From contig NZ_JBDPLH010000001.1 in NCBI RefSeq assembly GCF_040187885.1, forward strand, positions 186,001 through 250,000: a stretch of DNA of 64,000 bases, in the 5' to 3' direction. Below are positions 63,640-64,000 of the stretch, piece by piece. Each line of letters starts with the position of its first letter. The first letter of the stretch is position 1. This DNA comes from Roseateles_E cavernae. Its GTDB lineage: Bacteria; Pseudomonadota; Gammaproteobacteria; Burkholderiales; Burkholderiaceae_C. The notes under the pieces were generated by a model. The model worked only from the letters and a program-made list of their open reading frames with translations. It made no database searches and was not told where the DNA came from. The translations under genes were made by a program, and so were the position numbers.

Positions 63640-64000
63640 ATGTCTCGCCCTGCCCTCCCGTCATCGCTGCTGTGGGCCGCCGCCGGCGCGCTGGCCCTGC
63701 ACTGGGCGCTGCTGAACGGGCTCGGCGACGGGCGCCCGCAGCCCCGCCAGGCCAGCCAAGTCGGCGCTAGTGCCGCGATGCTGACGCGGCAGATCGTCAT
63801 CGCGACACCGCGGCCCGAGATCGTCATGCCGGCTGAGACTAAAGCTCCTGCGCCGCGCCAACGACTGCGGCCAGCGCCACAGCCACAACAAGCCGCTGTG
63901 CCGAGCGCCCCGGCCGAGCCGCTGATCACTGCGACGCCGGCTGCCGCTTTCCTCTGGCACTACGAGCTGCGCCAGGGCGAGGCCGGCGGGATCGCCCGAC
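63640..64000 (+). CDS. Membrane-anchored Pro/Ala-rich protein (possibly DUF3108), 3' truncated
   Basis: A frame beginning ATG at 63640 stays open to the window end (120 codons). It has an N-terminal hydrophobic segment (LLWAAAGALALHWALLNGL), a long Pro/Ala/Gln-rich linker, and then starts a folded domain at FLWHYELRQGEAGG. This pattern is reminiscent of DUF3108 proteins in Burkholderiales, but too little of the domain is visible to be sure. It is divergent from the FAH-family gene with 39 bp between starts. Confidence 0.55.
   Translation, partial: MSRPALPSSLLWAAAGALALHWALLNGLGDGRPQPRQASQVGASAAMLTRQIVIATPRPEIVMPAETKAPAPRQRLRPAPQPQQAAVPSAPAEPLITATPAAAFLWHYELRQGEAGGIAR

Overview
The window is GC-rich chromosomal DNA. 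Gene content points to a betaproteobacterium of the order Burkholderiales, most like the Roseateles/Pelomonas/Mitsuaria group. The evidence is a methionine synthase split into two genes, a proteobacterial-type gshA beside kup, a TorF-type porin with glnK and amtB, many AraC/LysR/WYL regulators, a TRAP carrier and several TonB-dependent receptors. Genus is an inference. I see no tRNA or rRNA gene, insertion sequence, prophage or CRISPR array. Genes are tightly packed, often with 1-4 bp ATGA overlaps, and only one gap exceeds 300 bp.

Layout. 1-6.2 kb: end of a serine hydroxymethyltransferase-like gene, then AraC regulator, GNAT acetyltransferase and FUSC exporter on the minus strand, a divergent cytochrome P450, and OsmC. 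6.3-8.4 kb: ECF sigma factor, gshB and a DUF6172 gene whose leader carries a perfect 12-bp inverted repeat. 8.4-14.3 kb: BenE transporter, WYL regulator with a palindromic operator candidate, PEP-mutase-like enzyme, AraC regulator, AhpD-like protein and thioredoxin-like protein. 14.3-22.8 kb: the most interesting block, a minus-strand operon of TonB-dependent heme-type receptor, exported CobN-like chelatase, ExbB-like channel, DUF2149 protein and ChaN lipoprotein, preceded by a good Fur box. This resembles the Bacteroidetes hmu heme operon and looks like a heme capture and iron-removal system rather than cobalamin synthesis.

22.8-32 kb: kup, gshA, a TraB/GumN protein, a single-domain response regulator, and the nitrogen operon torF-type porin/glnK/amtB behind a sigma-54 promoter with an NtrC-like site; then yifB. 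32-38.3 kb: a TRAP carrier (DctP, DctQ, DctM) followed by pxpB-pxpC-pxpA, a 5-oxoproline uptake and hydrolysis unit, closed by a convergent LysR gene. 38.3-43.3 kb: EamA exporter, an isoquinoline-oxidoreductase-like molybdenum enzyme with its AraC regulator, and a glycine-zipper protein. 43.4-49.1 kb: the two metH pieces separated by an opposite-strand degenerate HD-GYP gene; the larger piece has an S-adenosylhomocysteine (SAH) riboswitch. A rhodanese follows.

49.1-59.3 kb: a beta-glucoside regulon read on the minus strand as lacI, TonB receptor, ABC binding protein, two permeases, GH1 beta-glucosidase, ABC ATPase and glucokinase. It is a complete route from outer-membrane uptake to glucose-6-phosphate, with two perfect LacI-type palindromes between lacI and the receptor. 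59.3-64 kb: DUF1697, a VOC protein with a LexA-like box, a pyridoxamine-oxidase-like protein, DUF4197, nucleoside hydrolase, FAH-family hydrolase, and the start of an unidentified membrane-anchored gene cut by the window end.
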